Below, piece by piece: positions 25,753 to 34,330 of a stretch of 64,000 nucleotides of DNA. Each line of letters begins with the position of its first letter. Position 1 is the first letter of the stretch. Source of the DNA: CAUZJF01 sp965248605 (lineage in GTDB: Bacteria; Chloroflexota; Dehalococcoidia; Lucifugimonadales; CAUZJF01); assembly GCA_965248605.1 (NCBI GenBank), contig CBDFJV010000007.1, positions 434,001 to 498,000 on the forward strand, given 5' to 3'. The notes beneath the pieces are model-generated. The model ran no database searches. It had not been told where the DNA came from and saw only the letters and a program-made list of their open reading frames with translations. The position numbers and the translations under genes were made by a program.

Positions 25753-27846
25753 TCAACGGGCTTGGATGAAGTCCCGGAGGAAATCGAGAGCCTCATCGTC
25801 GAGGACGCTAGACAGGCCCGAGAGGTCGCTCACTTGCGCCAGGTCGATGAACTTGTCTAGCTGCTCCTTCGTGGGGTGGCTGAGAATCCGCCGGACACCT
25901 TCGGAACTGAAGCGACGATTGTATTCACGCATGGCAACTTCGGCGTCTGCCAAAACGGAAGCGGCTTCCCGGCCGGGCAGGTCCTCCGAGAGAGGCAGCC
26001 TGCACTCCGAGCACGTGGGAGCGGACTCTATCGAGACGTCGTCCTCGGAAAGCGAGCACCGGCGCACGGTGGCCGAAACCGCCTCGAAACGCTCTGGTAC
26101 GGCGCGTCCGACCGGGTCCCCGAACTCAGGCACGTCGACGAAGCGCCTGAGCGCGTTGATATGTGCGCGGCGCCGATCGAGCTCCGCCAGCAACGCAAAG
26201 CCCGCTCTATGGTAGTCGGCGTGGTGCGAACGATAAGCCTTTGCGTACTGGCCCTTGAGCGTGTCGAAGCGGTCCACAAGCGCATCCCATTTCGTCGGGG
26301 CGCTCATCAGGTCATCGAAGCCCAGTTGGGCCAACGTGACGTCTCGCTCCGTCGCAAGCTCTCCGTGCTCCCTGCCGAAGGTCATTCCGAGCAGATACGC
26401 GCGGACCGTCTCGATCGCCGGGGCGGCACCGGTCAATGTCTCGATCCTCTGATATTGCTCGAGGACGTCACGCAGCCTGGAGGGTCTCGAATACATGGCG
26501 ACGGCGAGCTTCCTAAACGCTTGGAAGCTCTCGACGTCACATAGTTCGATCAGTCCGTCGAGACTTGCCGCCGCGTCTCCGAGATCACTCTCAAGCTTCT
26601 TGGCGAGTCCATGAATCGCTTTCTTTGCCTCGCGGAGTCGGAGTTTCCTCGCTGCCAGCTCGTCCAGTAGGAGTTTCTCGTGGCTAGAGATCTCGTCTGG
26701 GTCATCACTTGGCGACAGGCCGTCGACGAAGTGCGACGCGTATGGGAGCGTCAGGTTCCAGTCATCCGAGGTCTTGGCCGACACCACGGCGAACTGGTCC
26801 GAGATCGAGCTATCGAAAGCAAGGTCGGGCACCAGGTCCCACGAAAGTCTGTCGCCAAGGAACGGCGTGTCGGTTTTGAACCGGAGCAGATGGTCCGTCT
26901 GAAGAACGACCTCGCCGTTGCTGGTCACAACGTAGGCCAGCAGGTAGAGGGTCGCCAGTTCGCGATTCAGGCCATGCTCACGACACAGCCATTCGAGCAG
27001 GTCCTGCGCTTCCATCTGTCCGTTGCGGGCTTCGATCTCTTTCTTGATCAGTTCGACTGCCGCGCAGCTACCCGGATCGAATCGAGCGGGAACGTGAGGA
27101 GAGGCAAGGCCCAAAGCCGGCGCAAACCTCGCGGCTGTTTCTGAAGTCGCGGATTCGCCCTGAATTATTCCCCGGACCGTCTGTTCGATAAGGTCAGTTG
27201 TCAGGGTGGCAGGGAGCCGCCCTGAGTCGAATGGTAGCGTAGGGAATGCGTCGCGGAACAAGACATTTACCACGCGGTCGACCCACAGCTCCGAACGGGC
27301 ACCCTCGAACACCTCTGAAGGCGCGGCCCGGACGCCGGCGTGGGTGTACACTCGACCTTCAGAGTAGAACACTGCCTGTCGACGCGAGAAGTCCTCGAGG
27401 AGAATCCTCTCCCGCTCTCCGAGCGAGCCGCGCAGCTCAGACGATGGATCGTGACTAACCAGGTATCGGGACTGGGCTTCTCGGATAGATTGAAGCTCGT
27501 GCCCCAGACTTTCGCGGTCGGGGTCGGCGGTCCGCGGTACGGCCATCGCTATCCGCGGGTCCTTGATTTGGCCGGCGGGAATCCTTCGGGGCACTGTGTA
27601 GAAGACTACACGGAAACACAGGCCGCCCGATAGAGGCTCACCCCACCGGGGATCGACCGTCTCCGCGAGGATTACCTCGCCCGAGTACTCGAGCCCACGG
27701 TTCACGACTACCCAAGGCCGAGGACGGCCGAGCAGGTCTCTGTCCAGGAGCAGTCCACTGGACGCACCAGAGCTATAAACAGCCCCCGATTCAGCGTCCT
27801 CGTTACGTAGTGAGTCGATTGGTTTGGACGTACTGTCCCGCGTCAC
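25753..27846 (-). CDS. Large protein of unknown function
   Basis: A 697-residue protein I do not recognise with certainty. There is no signal peptide, membrane helix or Walker A. Seen: a beta-rich N-terminal part, a helical middle (EAQDLLEWLCREHGLNRELA), then LPYASHFVDGLSP, long helices, and a CSEC pair near the end that could be half of a zinc finger. The general look recalls the C-terminal half of the large BREX-type DUF6079/PglY proteins, but without their ATPase; this is a weak impression. It begins 14 bases after the RNase HI-MoaC gene (GTG) and precedes pth, suggesting one operon. Confidence 0.7.
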   Translation of the reverse strand: MTRDSTSKPIDSLRNEDAESGAVYSSGASSGLLLDRDLLGRPRPWVVVNRGLEYSGEVILAETVDPRWGEPLSGGLCFRVVFYTVPRRIPAGQIKDPRIAMAVPRTADPDRESLGHELQSIREAQSRYLVSHDPSSELRGSLGERERILLEDFSRRQAVFYSEGRVYTHAGVRAAPSEVFEGARSELWVDRVVNVLFRDAFPTLPFDSGRLPATLTTDLIEQTVRGIIQGESATSETAARFAPALGLASPHVPARFDPGSCAAVELIKKEIEARNGQMEAQDLLEWLCREHGLNRELATLYLLAYVVTSNGEVVLQTDHLLRFKTDTPFLGDRLSWDLVPDLAFDSSISDQFAVVSAKTSDDWNLTLPYASHFVDGLSPSDDPDEISSHEKLLLDELAARKLRLREAKKAIHGLAKKLESDLGDAAASLDGLIELCDVESFQAFRKLAVAMYSRPSRLRDVLEQYQRIETLTGAAPAIETVRAYLLGMTFGREHGELATERDVTLAQLGFDDLMSAPTKWDALVDRFDTLKGQYAKAYRSHHADYHRAGFALLAELDRRRAHINALRRFVDVPEFGDPVGRAVPERFEAVSATVRRCSLSEDDVSIESAPTCSECRLPLSEDLPGREAASVLADAEVAMREYNRRFSSEGVRRILSHPTKEQLDKFIDLAQVSDLSGLSSVLDDEALDFLRDFIQAR

Positions 27847-27860
27847 CGACCCTACTAAGG

Positions 27861-28736
27861 TCAGTCCAGTTCGATATCACCGCTCTTACCGCCACTCTTC
27901 CTGAGCAGCCTGACGGCGTCGATCCGCATTCCGCGATCGACGCTTTTGCACATGTCGTAGATGGTCAGGCCGGCCAAAGCCACGGCGGTCAACGCCTCCA
28001 TCTCCACCCCGGTCTTGGCCGCGGTGGTCGCCGAGGCTTTGATCTCGACAGCGTTGGCTGTCTCATTGAGATCGAAGTCGACCGCGACGTGGTCGATCGG
28101 TAAAGGATGGCATAGAGGAATGAGCTGCGAAGTGCTCTTTGCGCCCATTATTCCCGCGATCCGAGCCGTGCCGAGGACATCGCCCTTTGCGACGCTGTTG
28201 TCGCGGATAAGGCGGAGTGTTTCAGGCTGCATGGTCACAGACCCGGCGGCCACCGCAACACGTTCGGTAACGGGCTTAGGCCCCACGTCGACCATGCTCG
28301 CGCCACCCGATTCATCGACATGACTCAGCGAAGCTCGGGGCCGCTTGCCGGATCCAATCCCCGCCTCCCGGTTAGCCAGTGCGTCTGCCTCCTCGTTGAG
28401 AGGGTCGCCGGCATGACCTCGGACCCACTGCCATCGGACATCGCGTTTCGCCACCTCGGGGTCGAGCATCGCCCACAGGTCGCGATTGGCGCGGCGTTTC
28501 CAGTTGCGTGTCATTGTGTTTATGATGTATTGACTGTCGGAGAAAACCTTGACCTCCGACGAGACGTCCGTCGCTTCCAACCCCTTTATGACCGCGAGCA
28601 ACTCCATGCGGTTGTTCGTTGTTTCGGGCTCTCGGCCATGAATGGCGCGCTTGGAACCGTCTTCCAGGATCACCGCTGCCCAGCCTCCCGGCCCCGGATT
28701 ACCGGAACAAGCACCATCCGTGTAGATTTCGATCAC
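27861..28736 (-). CDS. Fusion of ribonuclease HI and MoaC
   Basis: A 291-residue two-domain protein in one intact frame. Residues 1-130 are RNase HI: IEIYTDGACSGNPGPGGWA with Asp7, NNRMELLAVI with the catalytic Glu, VFSDSQYIINT with Asp, and EEADALANREAG with the last Asp. Residues about 136-291 are MoaC (cyclic pyranopterin monophosphate synthase of molybdopterin synthesis): SHVDESGGASMVDVGPKPVT, IMGAKSTSQLIPLCHPLPID, KTGVEMEALTAVA and DMCKSVDRGM. All RNase H acidic residues and the MoaC Lys/His signatures are kept, so both parts may be active. moaA is 4 kb away. Confidence 0.92.
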   Translation of the reverse strand: MIEIYTDGACSGNPGPGGWAAVILEDGSKRAIHGREPETTNNRMELLAVIKGLEATDVSSEVKVFSDSQYIINTMTRNWKRRANRDLWAMLDPEVAKRDVRWQWVRGHAGDPLNEEADALANREAGIGSGKRPRASLSHVDESGGASMVDVGPKPVTERVAVAAGSVTMQPETLRLIRDNSVAKGDVLGTARIAGIMGAKSTSQLIPLCHPLPIDHVAVDFDLNETANAVEIKASATTAAKTGVEMEALTAVALAGLTIYDMCKSVDRGMRIDAVRLLRKSGGKSGDIELD

Positions 28737-28786
28737 GGTGGACCTCCGGCCACATTGTACTCCATGAGGCGACGTAGCTTAGGCGA

Positions 28787-28815
28787 TTGTAGGTCGCGTA
28801 TCGCCATGCTATGAT
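28787..28815 (+). promoter_or_regulatory. Sigma70-type promoter of the LppX-like gene
   Basis: TTGTAG (28787-28792), 17 bases, TATGAT (28810-28815) preceded by TGC, an extended -10. The recA promoter (58895-58923) has almost the same arrangement, TTGTGG and CCATGCTATGAT. Transcription would start about 20 bases before the ATG at 28842. Confidence 0.5.
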
Positions 28816-28841
28816 TTTTGGAACTCAAACGGGATTACACA

Positions 28842-29954
28842 ATGCGCAGATACTTACTCGCGACGCTTGTCCTTCTACTGTCGGCGGCGATGTTGGCCTG
28901 TGGGAACGCAGAGGATCCTGAGGATACTGCCACACCGCCCTCGGGGTCAGCCGACGCTGCAGGTTCCGCGGCCGCAACCGGCGAAGAGCCTCAAGCGAGC
29001 AAGACCCCGGAATCCAGCCCGACACCCGAAACGGTCCCAACCGCCACTCCCATACCCGAACCTACGGCCGCACCGCTACCCGAGCTGACCTCGGCCGCCG
29101 AGATCATCGGAGCAGCCACTGCAGCCATGCAGGAGGTCGATTCGTTCCACTTCAAGATGGACATGAAGATAGAGGCGGACATCCAGGGAATGAGCCTCGA
29201 CGTGCCGATGACTTTCGAAGGCGACTACCAGGCGCCTGACCGCTTCAAAGGGGTAATGTCTATCTCTCTCGGGTTTATCAGCATAACTACCGAGATGGTC
29301 AGCATCGGTCCCGTATCCTATGTCAAGGACACGGAGACAGGGGCGTGGACGGTCTCCGTCGGCGACGCGGCGCTGTTCTCGGACCCGAACGAGTTCATCA
29401 GCAGCGATGCGGACGCTTTGGCGGGCATCGAGTTGGTCGGTCAGGAAACACTTGATGGGACGGACGTCTTCCTACTGCAGGGTACCGTGCCGATCGACAC
29501 CTTCGGGGACACAGGGGACGACTTCGACGTGAGCTATTGGATTGACGCCCAAAAGATACTGCTCCGACAGGTGACGGGTAAGGGCGCAATTGCAATGTCC
29601 GAAAACAATCCCTTGTTCGGCGGCATAGGTGGCGGTGGAGATATCGAGTTCACGATGTCGTTCTCGGCATTCGGCGAGCCGGTACAGATCGACGCACCGA
29701 ACGTCGACCCAGAGGTGGTGAAAAACGCCGAGCTTGTCGGCCTCCAGACAGCGATGGACGCAATGATGGCTAACAAAGGGATCAGCAACGTGACCGCCAG
29801 CGGCAGTTCTACGAACTCCTGGACGGACAACCCGACGGGAACCGGCGCGGCGCCTCTTAGCGACTATCTGCCCGTGAAAACGTCGACCTTCTTCTATTGC
29901 TGGGACGCTCAGGGACGGCTAACTCGCCAGGACGAGTCTTCCGCGGCGTGTTAG
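28842..29954 (+). CDS. LppX/LolA-like lipoprotein with pilin-like tail
   Basis: A 370-residue lipoprotein. The signal MRRYLLATLVLLLSAAMLAC ends at a lipobox Cys; a long Thr/Pro/Glu spacer follows. Next comes a domain of about 200 residues (AMQEVDSFHFKMDMKIEADI and GQETLDGTDVFLLQGTVP) resembling LppX/LprG- or LolA-type half-barrels that bind lipid. The C-terminal 65 residues (MMANKGISNVTAS and FYCWDAQGRLTRQ) look like the end of a type IV pilin-like protein. The ATG at 28842 is preferred over a TTG eight codons earlier. It is the paralogue of the N-terminal domain of the next gene. Confidence 0.78.
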   Translation: MRRYLLATLVLLLSAAMLACGNAEDPEDTATPPSGSADAAGSAAATGEEPQASKTPESSPTPETVPTATPIPEPTAAPLPELTSAAEIIGAATAAMQEVDSFHFKMDMKIEADIQGMSLDVPMTFEGDYQAPDRFKGVMSISLGFISITTEMVSIGPVSYVKDTETGAWTVSVGDAALFSDPNEFISSDADALAGIELVGQETLDGTDVFLLQGTVPIDTFGDTGDDFDVSYWIDAQKILLRQVTGKGAIAMSENNPLFGGIGGGGDIEFTMSFSAFGEPVQIDAPNVDPEVVKNAELVGLQTAMDAMMANKGISNVTASGSSTNSWTDNPTGTGAAPLSDYLPVKTSTFFYCWDAQGRLTRQDESSAAC

Positions 29955-30090
29955 CGGGACGACCTTCTGGTCCGGATGGCGCCTGCCGTGACGCCGTCGG
30001 AGGGTCGGCGATGCCGACGTCGAGTTGGCCACGCCATCTGCTCTCTCACCAAGATCGTATTTTCGGTATCCGATCGCCGAACCCGCAACG

Positions 30091-32652
30091 GTGCTGAACA
30101 GACGAGTTACGCCACATCTGACCCTCATCCTGCTCGTCGTTTCGGCAGCGGGTATTGCGTGCCGTAGCGGAGGATCGGCGGTTCCCACCGCGTTGACGGC
30201 AGCGGAAGTGCCCGGCGCGCCCGTGCTATGCCCCCCGACCGAAACGGGACCTGCATTCGCCTCGTTCCCGCGACGGCCGCTCGGCGATGAAGTCCTGGAG
30301 AAGTCCGTCAAGTCGATGGAGCATGTGGGGTCTTCTCACATCGATATGGCGATGTGGCTGGACCTGAACCCGACGCCAATCACATTGACTCTGGTCGGCG
30401 ACTATGCGGCTCCACATTGCACCAGGCACGTGATCAGCGGGTTCCCCGTCCGTGAGACCGAGATGATCTCCTTCGGCGACGTTCGCTATCTACGGCGCGC
30501 CAGAGGCGGCTGGACTCACAACGACTATAGCGCGCCTTTCATCTTCGATCCGGTGAGGATCGTAGATGCCGTGCGAGACGAAGTCGAAGAAATCGAGCTT
30601 TCGGGAAGACAGACCCTCGACGGCAGAGACGTCTTTTATCTAGAGGGGACCCTTCCGCCGGAGGCGTTGGGCGAGACGGGGGACGACTTCACGGTCGAGA
30701 TTTGGGTCGCGTTCCGCGACGCCCGGTTCAGGCAGATCAGACTGAGGGGGGAGGTCGATCTGGGCAACGGTCGTGATCCGATTCTCTCAGGGCTGGCTAC
30801 GGGAAAGGTCGAGGTACGTTTGACCTTGAAGATGTGGGACTTTGGCAAGGAAGTGTCGGTTGAGCCGCCATGGCCGGCCGGACACATGGTACAAGCGCGG
30901 GGCGCAAGCTATACGGCCACGCTTTTGCCAGACGGCCGTGTCCTGGTGGCCGGTGGCCTGCTGATCGAGCGAGGCACCCTGTCGTCGGCTGAAGTGTACG
31001 ATCCGGCCGCAGGCGTTTGGACGCCTGTTGCGGCTATGAACACACCCAGGCTCAATCCCGCCGCGACTACGTTGGAAGACGGAAGGTTTCTCGTCTGGGG
31101 AGGCCTCGCATCAGACAGCTCAGCCGGATCGGCTGAGATATACGATCCAACTCTTGACCTGTGGACCTCGGTCCACTCCATACCTCGTGAAAGGAGCTAC
31201 CACACCGCGACGCTTCTCGATGATGGGACGATCCTGATCGCCGGTGGTTTCTGGCAATCGATCGCCCGATCACCATCCGTACTCGTGCCCCAGCTCTTCG
31301 ACCCATCCACTGGTCGGACGTCGGTTACCGGGCCAATGCTTACGGATCGTGCCTACCACCGCGCCACGCGGCTTACGAACGGAAGCGTGCTCGTCGCCGG
31401 TGGCTTGAGACGCCCCCGCGCCTTCGAACCAATGGGAAAGTCGGAGGTATTCCTGCCGTGGCGAAAAGAGTGGACCGCCGGTGGAGATATGGTAGAGCCC
31501 AGATACCAACACAGCCAGACGCTGCTCCCGGACGGCACGGTGCTCGTTGCGGGAGGCCGAGGCCCTGGCGGAAAGCCGGCCGGACACATGGTACAAGCGC
31601 GGGGCGCAAGCTATACGGCCACGCTTTTGCCAGACGGCCGTGTCCTGGTGGCCGGTGGCCTGCTGATCGAGCGAGGCACCCTGTCGTCGGCTGAAGTGTA
31701 CGATCCGGCCGCAGGCGTTTGGACGCCTGTTGCGGCTATGAACACACCCAGGCTCAATCCCGCCGCGACTACGTTGGAAGACCTCGTCTGGGGAGGCCTC
31801 GCATCAGACAGCTCAGCCGGATCGGCTGAGATATACGATCCAACTCTTGACCTGTGGACCTCGGTCCACTCCATACCTCGTGAAAGGAGCTACCACACCG
31901 CGACGCTTCTCGATGATGGGACGATCCTGATCGCCGGTGGTTTCTGGCAATCGATCGCCCGATCACCATCCGTACTCGTGCCCCAGCTCTTCGACCCATC
32001 CACTGGTCGGACGTCGGTTACCGGGCCAATGCTTACGGATCGTGCCTACCACCGCGCCACGCGGCTTACGAACGGAAGCGTGCTCGTCGCCGGTGGCTTG
32101 AGACGCCCCCGCGCCTTCGAACCAATGGGAAAGTCGGAGGTATTCCTGCCGTGGCGAAAAGAGTGGACCGCCGGTGGAGATATGGTAGAGCCCAGATACC
32201 AACACAGCCAGACGCTGCTCCCGGACGGCACGGTGCTCGTTGCGGGAGGCCGAGGCCCTGGCGGAAAGATACTCAACTCAGCCGAGGTCTACGACCCTAG
32301 GACAAACCTGTGGTCGCGTGCCGCCGAGATGACCTTATCGCGTCACTCACACACTGCCACGCAGTTACGGGACGGCAGAGTCCTAGTGGTCGGGGGTCTG
32401 GACGCCAAGGGCAATCACCTATCGATGGTCGAGGTGTACGATCCGGTATCAAGGGCTTGGGCCGTGACCGGCTCACTGTCGGAGCCCCGGGCCGACCATA
32501 TCGCCGTAGCCCTCGACAATGGGGCAGTACTGGTCGCGGGCGGAAACGGTCGGATCGAAACGGGGGTGGGCGAGTATGAGTTCGCCAGCCTAGCGTCAGC
32601 CGAGGTGTATGACCCTGCCAGCGGAAGCTGGCTACCGGCGGCGCAACAATAA
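30091..32652 (+). CDS. LppX-like/Kelch lipoprotein with a large internal duplication
   Basis: About 853 residues. The GTG at 30091 gives a signal MLNRRVTPHLTLILLVVSAAGIAC; a TTG at 30025 is also in frame. A domain of about 250 residues (SGRQTLDGRDVFYLEGTLPP) is homologous to the preceding gene's lipid-binding-like domain. Kelch repeats follow. Nucleotides 30873-31574 are repeated at 31575-32267 with only a 9-base deletion, duplicating five Kelch blades. Without it the protein has seven blades, a complete propeller; with it twelve. It should be an outer-surface lipoprotein; function unknown. Confidence 0.82.
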   Translation: MLNRRVTPHLTLILLVVSAAGIACRSGGSAVPTALTAAEVPGAPVLCPPTETGPAFASFPRRPLGDEVLEKSVKSMEHVGSSHIDMAMWLDLNPTPITLTLVGDYAAPHCTRHVISGFPVRETEMISFGDVRYLRRARGGWTHNDYSAPFIFDPVRIVDAVRDEVEEIELSGRQTLDGRDVFYLEGTLPPEALGETGDDFTVEIWVAFRDARFRQIRLRGEVDLGNGRDPILSGLATGKVEVRLTLKMWDFGKEVSVEPPWPAGHMVQARGASYTATLLPDGRVLVAGGLLIERGTLSSAEVYDPAAGVWTPVAAMNTPRLNPAATTLEDGRFLVWGGLASDSSAGSAEIYDPTLDLWTSVHSIPRERSYHTATLLDDGTILIAGGFWQSIARSPSVLVPQLFDPSTGRTSVTGPMLTDRAYHRATRLTNGSVLVAGGLRRPRAFEPMGKSEVFLPWRKEWTAGGDMVEPRYQHSQTLLPDGTVLVAGGRGPGGKPAGHMVQARGASYTATLLPDGRVLVAGGLLIERGTLSSAEVYDPAAGVWTPVAAMNTPRLNPAATTLEDLVWGGLASDSSAGSAEIYDPTLDLWTSVHSIPRERSYHTATLLDDGTILIAGGFWQSIARSPSVLVPQLFDPSTGRTSVTGPMLTDRAYHRATRLTNGSVLVAGGLRRPRAFEPMGKSEVFLPWRKEWTAGGDMVEPRYQHSQTLLPDGTVLVAGGRGPGGKILNSAEVYDPRTNLWSRAAEMTLSRHSHTATQLRDGRVLVVGGLDAKGNHLSMVEVYDPVSRAWAVTGSLSEPRADHIAVALDNGAVLVAGGNGRIETGVGEYEFASLASAEVYDPASGSWLPAAQQ
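30873..32267 (+). repeat. In-frame tandem duplication of 702 bp inside a Kelch gene
   Basis: Unit 1 is 30873-31574 (702 bp, 234 codons); unit 2 is 31575-32267 (693 bp). They are otherwise identical; unit 2 lacks nine bases, removing Gly-Arg-Phe from LEDGRFLVWGG. Near-identity shows a recent event, or possibly an assembly artefact. Confidence 0.92.
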
Positions 32653-32663
32653 CACGTCAGTCG

Positions 32664-33671
32664 CTAGCCGCCGATGTGGTACATCTCCACCTTTTCGCGC
32701 AAGGGCTCAGTCATTGACGAGCGCTCCTCGGAGTACCGGTCGTCTCGCACCGCCCATCTGCCGGCGATCAGCGACTCGATCTCCGAGTCCGAAGCTCCGG
32801 CCCGGAGTGGGCCCCGTAGGTCCGTCCCGACGGTGCCGAACAGGCATGTTACGATCTTGCCTTCTGGCGACAGCCTTAGACGCGTGCAATCACCGCAGAA
32901 TGGTTTAGTCACCGACGCGATGACGCCGATCTCACCGCCGCCATCCCGGTAGCGGTAGCGCAGGGCGACTTCACCGCGGTAGCGGCTTTCGATCGGCTCT
33001 AGCGGCATCTCCGCGTCGATCATCGAAACGATTTCGTCGGCAGGCACGACCTCGTCCAGCTTCCAGCCGTTCAACGTACCGACGTCCATGTATTCGATGA
33101 ACCGCATGGTATGGCCGCGGTCTTTGAAGTAGCGAGCCAGGTCGACGACAGTGTGGTCGTTCACACCCTTCTGCACAACTGCGTTGATCTTGATGGGGCT
33201 GAGGCCGGTGCGCTCCGCCGCCGCTATACCCTCGAGCACTTTCTCGGTGCCGAAGTTCCGGCCGTTCATCTGCCGGAACACCTCGTCGTCCAGACTGTCG
33301 AGGCTTATTGTTATCCGCTGGAGGCCGGCGTCCTTGAGGACGCCCGCTTTCTGTGGCAAAAGGTAAGCGTTGGTAGTCATCGTCAGGTCTCGGACGCCGT
33401 CCACTTTCGCCAGCTGCGACACGAGCGCCTCGACGTTCGAGCGTACAAGCGGCTCGCCGCCGGTCAAACGGATTTTGGAGGCGCCCAGCGTCACGGATAT
33501 CCGAGTCAGCCTGGCGATCTCCTCAAAGGTGAGCAGTTGCGACTTTGGGAGAAACCGGTAGCGTTCGCCGTATATCTCGGCCGGCATGCAATAGGGGCAT
33601 CGGAAATTGCAGCGGTCGGTGACCGAGACCCTGAGGTCTCTGAACGGCCTATCGAACTTATCTGTAGTCAT
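32664..33671 (-). CDS. moaA: GTP 3',8-cyclase MoaA
   Basis: MoaA, the radical-SAM enzyme that starts molybdopterin synthesis by rearranging GTP; MoaC (fused to RNase HI at 27861) acts next. The 335 residues have the radical-SAM cluster motif CNFRCPYC (Cys21, 25, 28), the GGEPLVR region, and the second cluster with FCGDCTRLRLS and a further Cys in IVTCLFG. The family's C-terminal Gly-Gly is present (YHIGG). It is followed on the same strand by nothing close; rdgB begins upstream. Confidence 0.95.
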   Translation of the reverse strand: MTTDKFDRPFRDLRVSVTDRCNFRCPYCMPAEIYGERYRFLPKSQLLTFEEIARLTRISVTLGASKIRLTGGEPLVRSNVEALVSQLAKVDGVRDLTMTTNAYLLPQKAGVLKDAGLQRITISLDSLDDEVFRQMNGRNFGTEKVLEGIAAAERTGLSPIKINAVVQKGVNDHTVVDLARYFKDRGHTMRFIEYMDVGTLNGWKLDEVVPADEIVSMIDAEMPLEPIESRYRGEVALRYRYRDGGGEIGVIASVTKPFCGDCTRLRLSPEGKIVTCLFGTVGTDLRGPLRAGASDSEIESLIAGRWAVRDDRYSEERSSMTEPLREKVEMYHIGG

Positions 33672-33684
33672 GGAGTGTATGGAC

Positions 33685-34302
33685 TCAGCTCAACAAGACA
33701 TCGGTCTTCCGCAACGCGATTGACTTCAACGCGGGGAGTGCATTGCGCAGGGCCCGGCTTCGGTGGCTGATATGCCCCTTCTCATCTCGTGAGAGTTCGG
33801 CCATGGTGCGGTCGGTCCCGTCTAGGAGGAACACCGGGTCGTACCCGAAGCCGTTGTTGCCTCTGGGAGTCCTGGTGATCGTGCCAAGACATTCTCCGTT
33901 GAAGAGCTCGACCGGTCCTCCCGTTGGCGCCAGTGCAATTGCACATCTAAACCGCGCCTGCCGTCGGCCGTCAGGGATATTCTCCAGATTTTCGAGTAGC
34001 AGGGCAATTCGTTGCGCGTCGGTGGCCCCCTCGCCGGCATACCTCGACGAGTAGACGCCAGGCTCGCCTCCCAGGACTTCTACCTCAAGGCCCGAGTCGT
34101 CGGTCAGCGTCAAGAGTCCGCTCATACCAGCGTAGGTCTCTGCCTTGATCGATGCGTTTTCCTCGAACGTCGAGCCGGTCTCAGGGACCTCGAAGTCGAT
34201 GCCTACGTCCGATAACGACAGCAAGCGAAACGGAGTATCCGACAGCAGCTCGGAGAGCTCCGCGAGCTTGCCTCGGTTGTTGGTGGCGATCAGGAGGTCC
34301 AC
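33685..34302 (-). CDS. rdgB: XTP/dITP diphosphatase (RdgB/HAM1 family)
   Basis: A house-cleaning nucleotide pyrophosphatase that removes ITP, dITP and XTP. The 205 residues open LLIATNNRGKLAELSELL with the family T/SxNxxK motif. They continue FEENASIKAETYAGMSG, LTDDSGLEVEVLGGEPGVYS and NGFGYDPVFLLDG, and end with the SHRSRAL block. All catalytic motifs are present. It lies 13 bases upstream of moaA, and a fructose-bisphosphate aldolase gene ends 28 bases before it, so rdgB and moaA are likely co-transcribed with the sugar genes. Confidence 0.95.
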   Translation of the reverse strand: MDLLIATNNRGKLAELSELLSDTPFRLLSLSDVGIDFEVPETGSTFEENASIKAETYAGMSGLLTLTDDSGLEVEVLGGEPGVYSSRYAGEGATDAQRIALLLENLENIPDGRRQARFRCAIALAPTGGPVELFNGECLGTITRTPRGNNGFGYDPVFLLDGTDRTMAELSRDEKGHISHRSRALRNALPALKSIALRKTDVLLS

Positions 34303-34330
34303 AAGGCCTCTTGCGCGGCTTCGGCCGCCA

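Noticed and set aside
30873..32267. Possible CRISPR or phase-variable short-repeat array
   Set aside because: The repeat is one 702-bp coding duplication, not spaced short repeats; no CRISPR array was found in the window.
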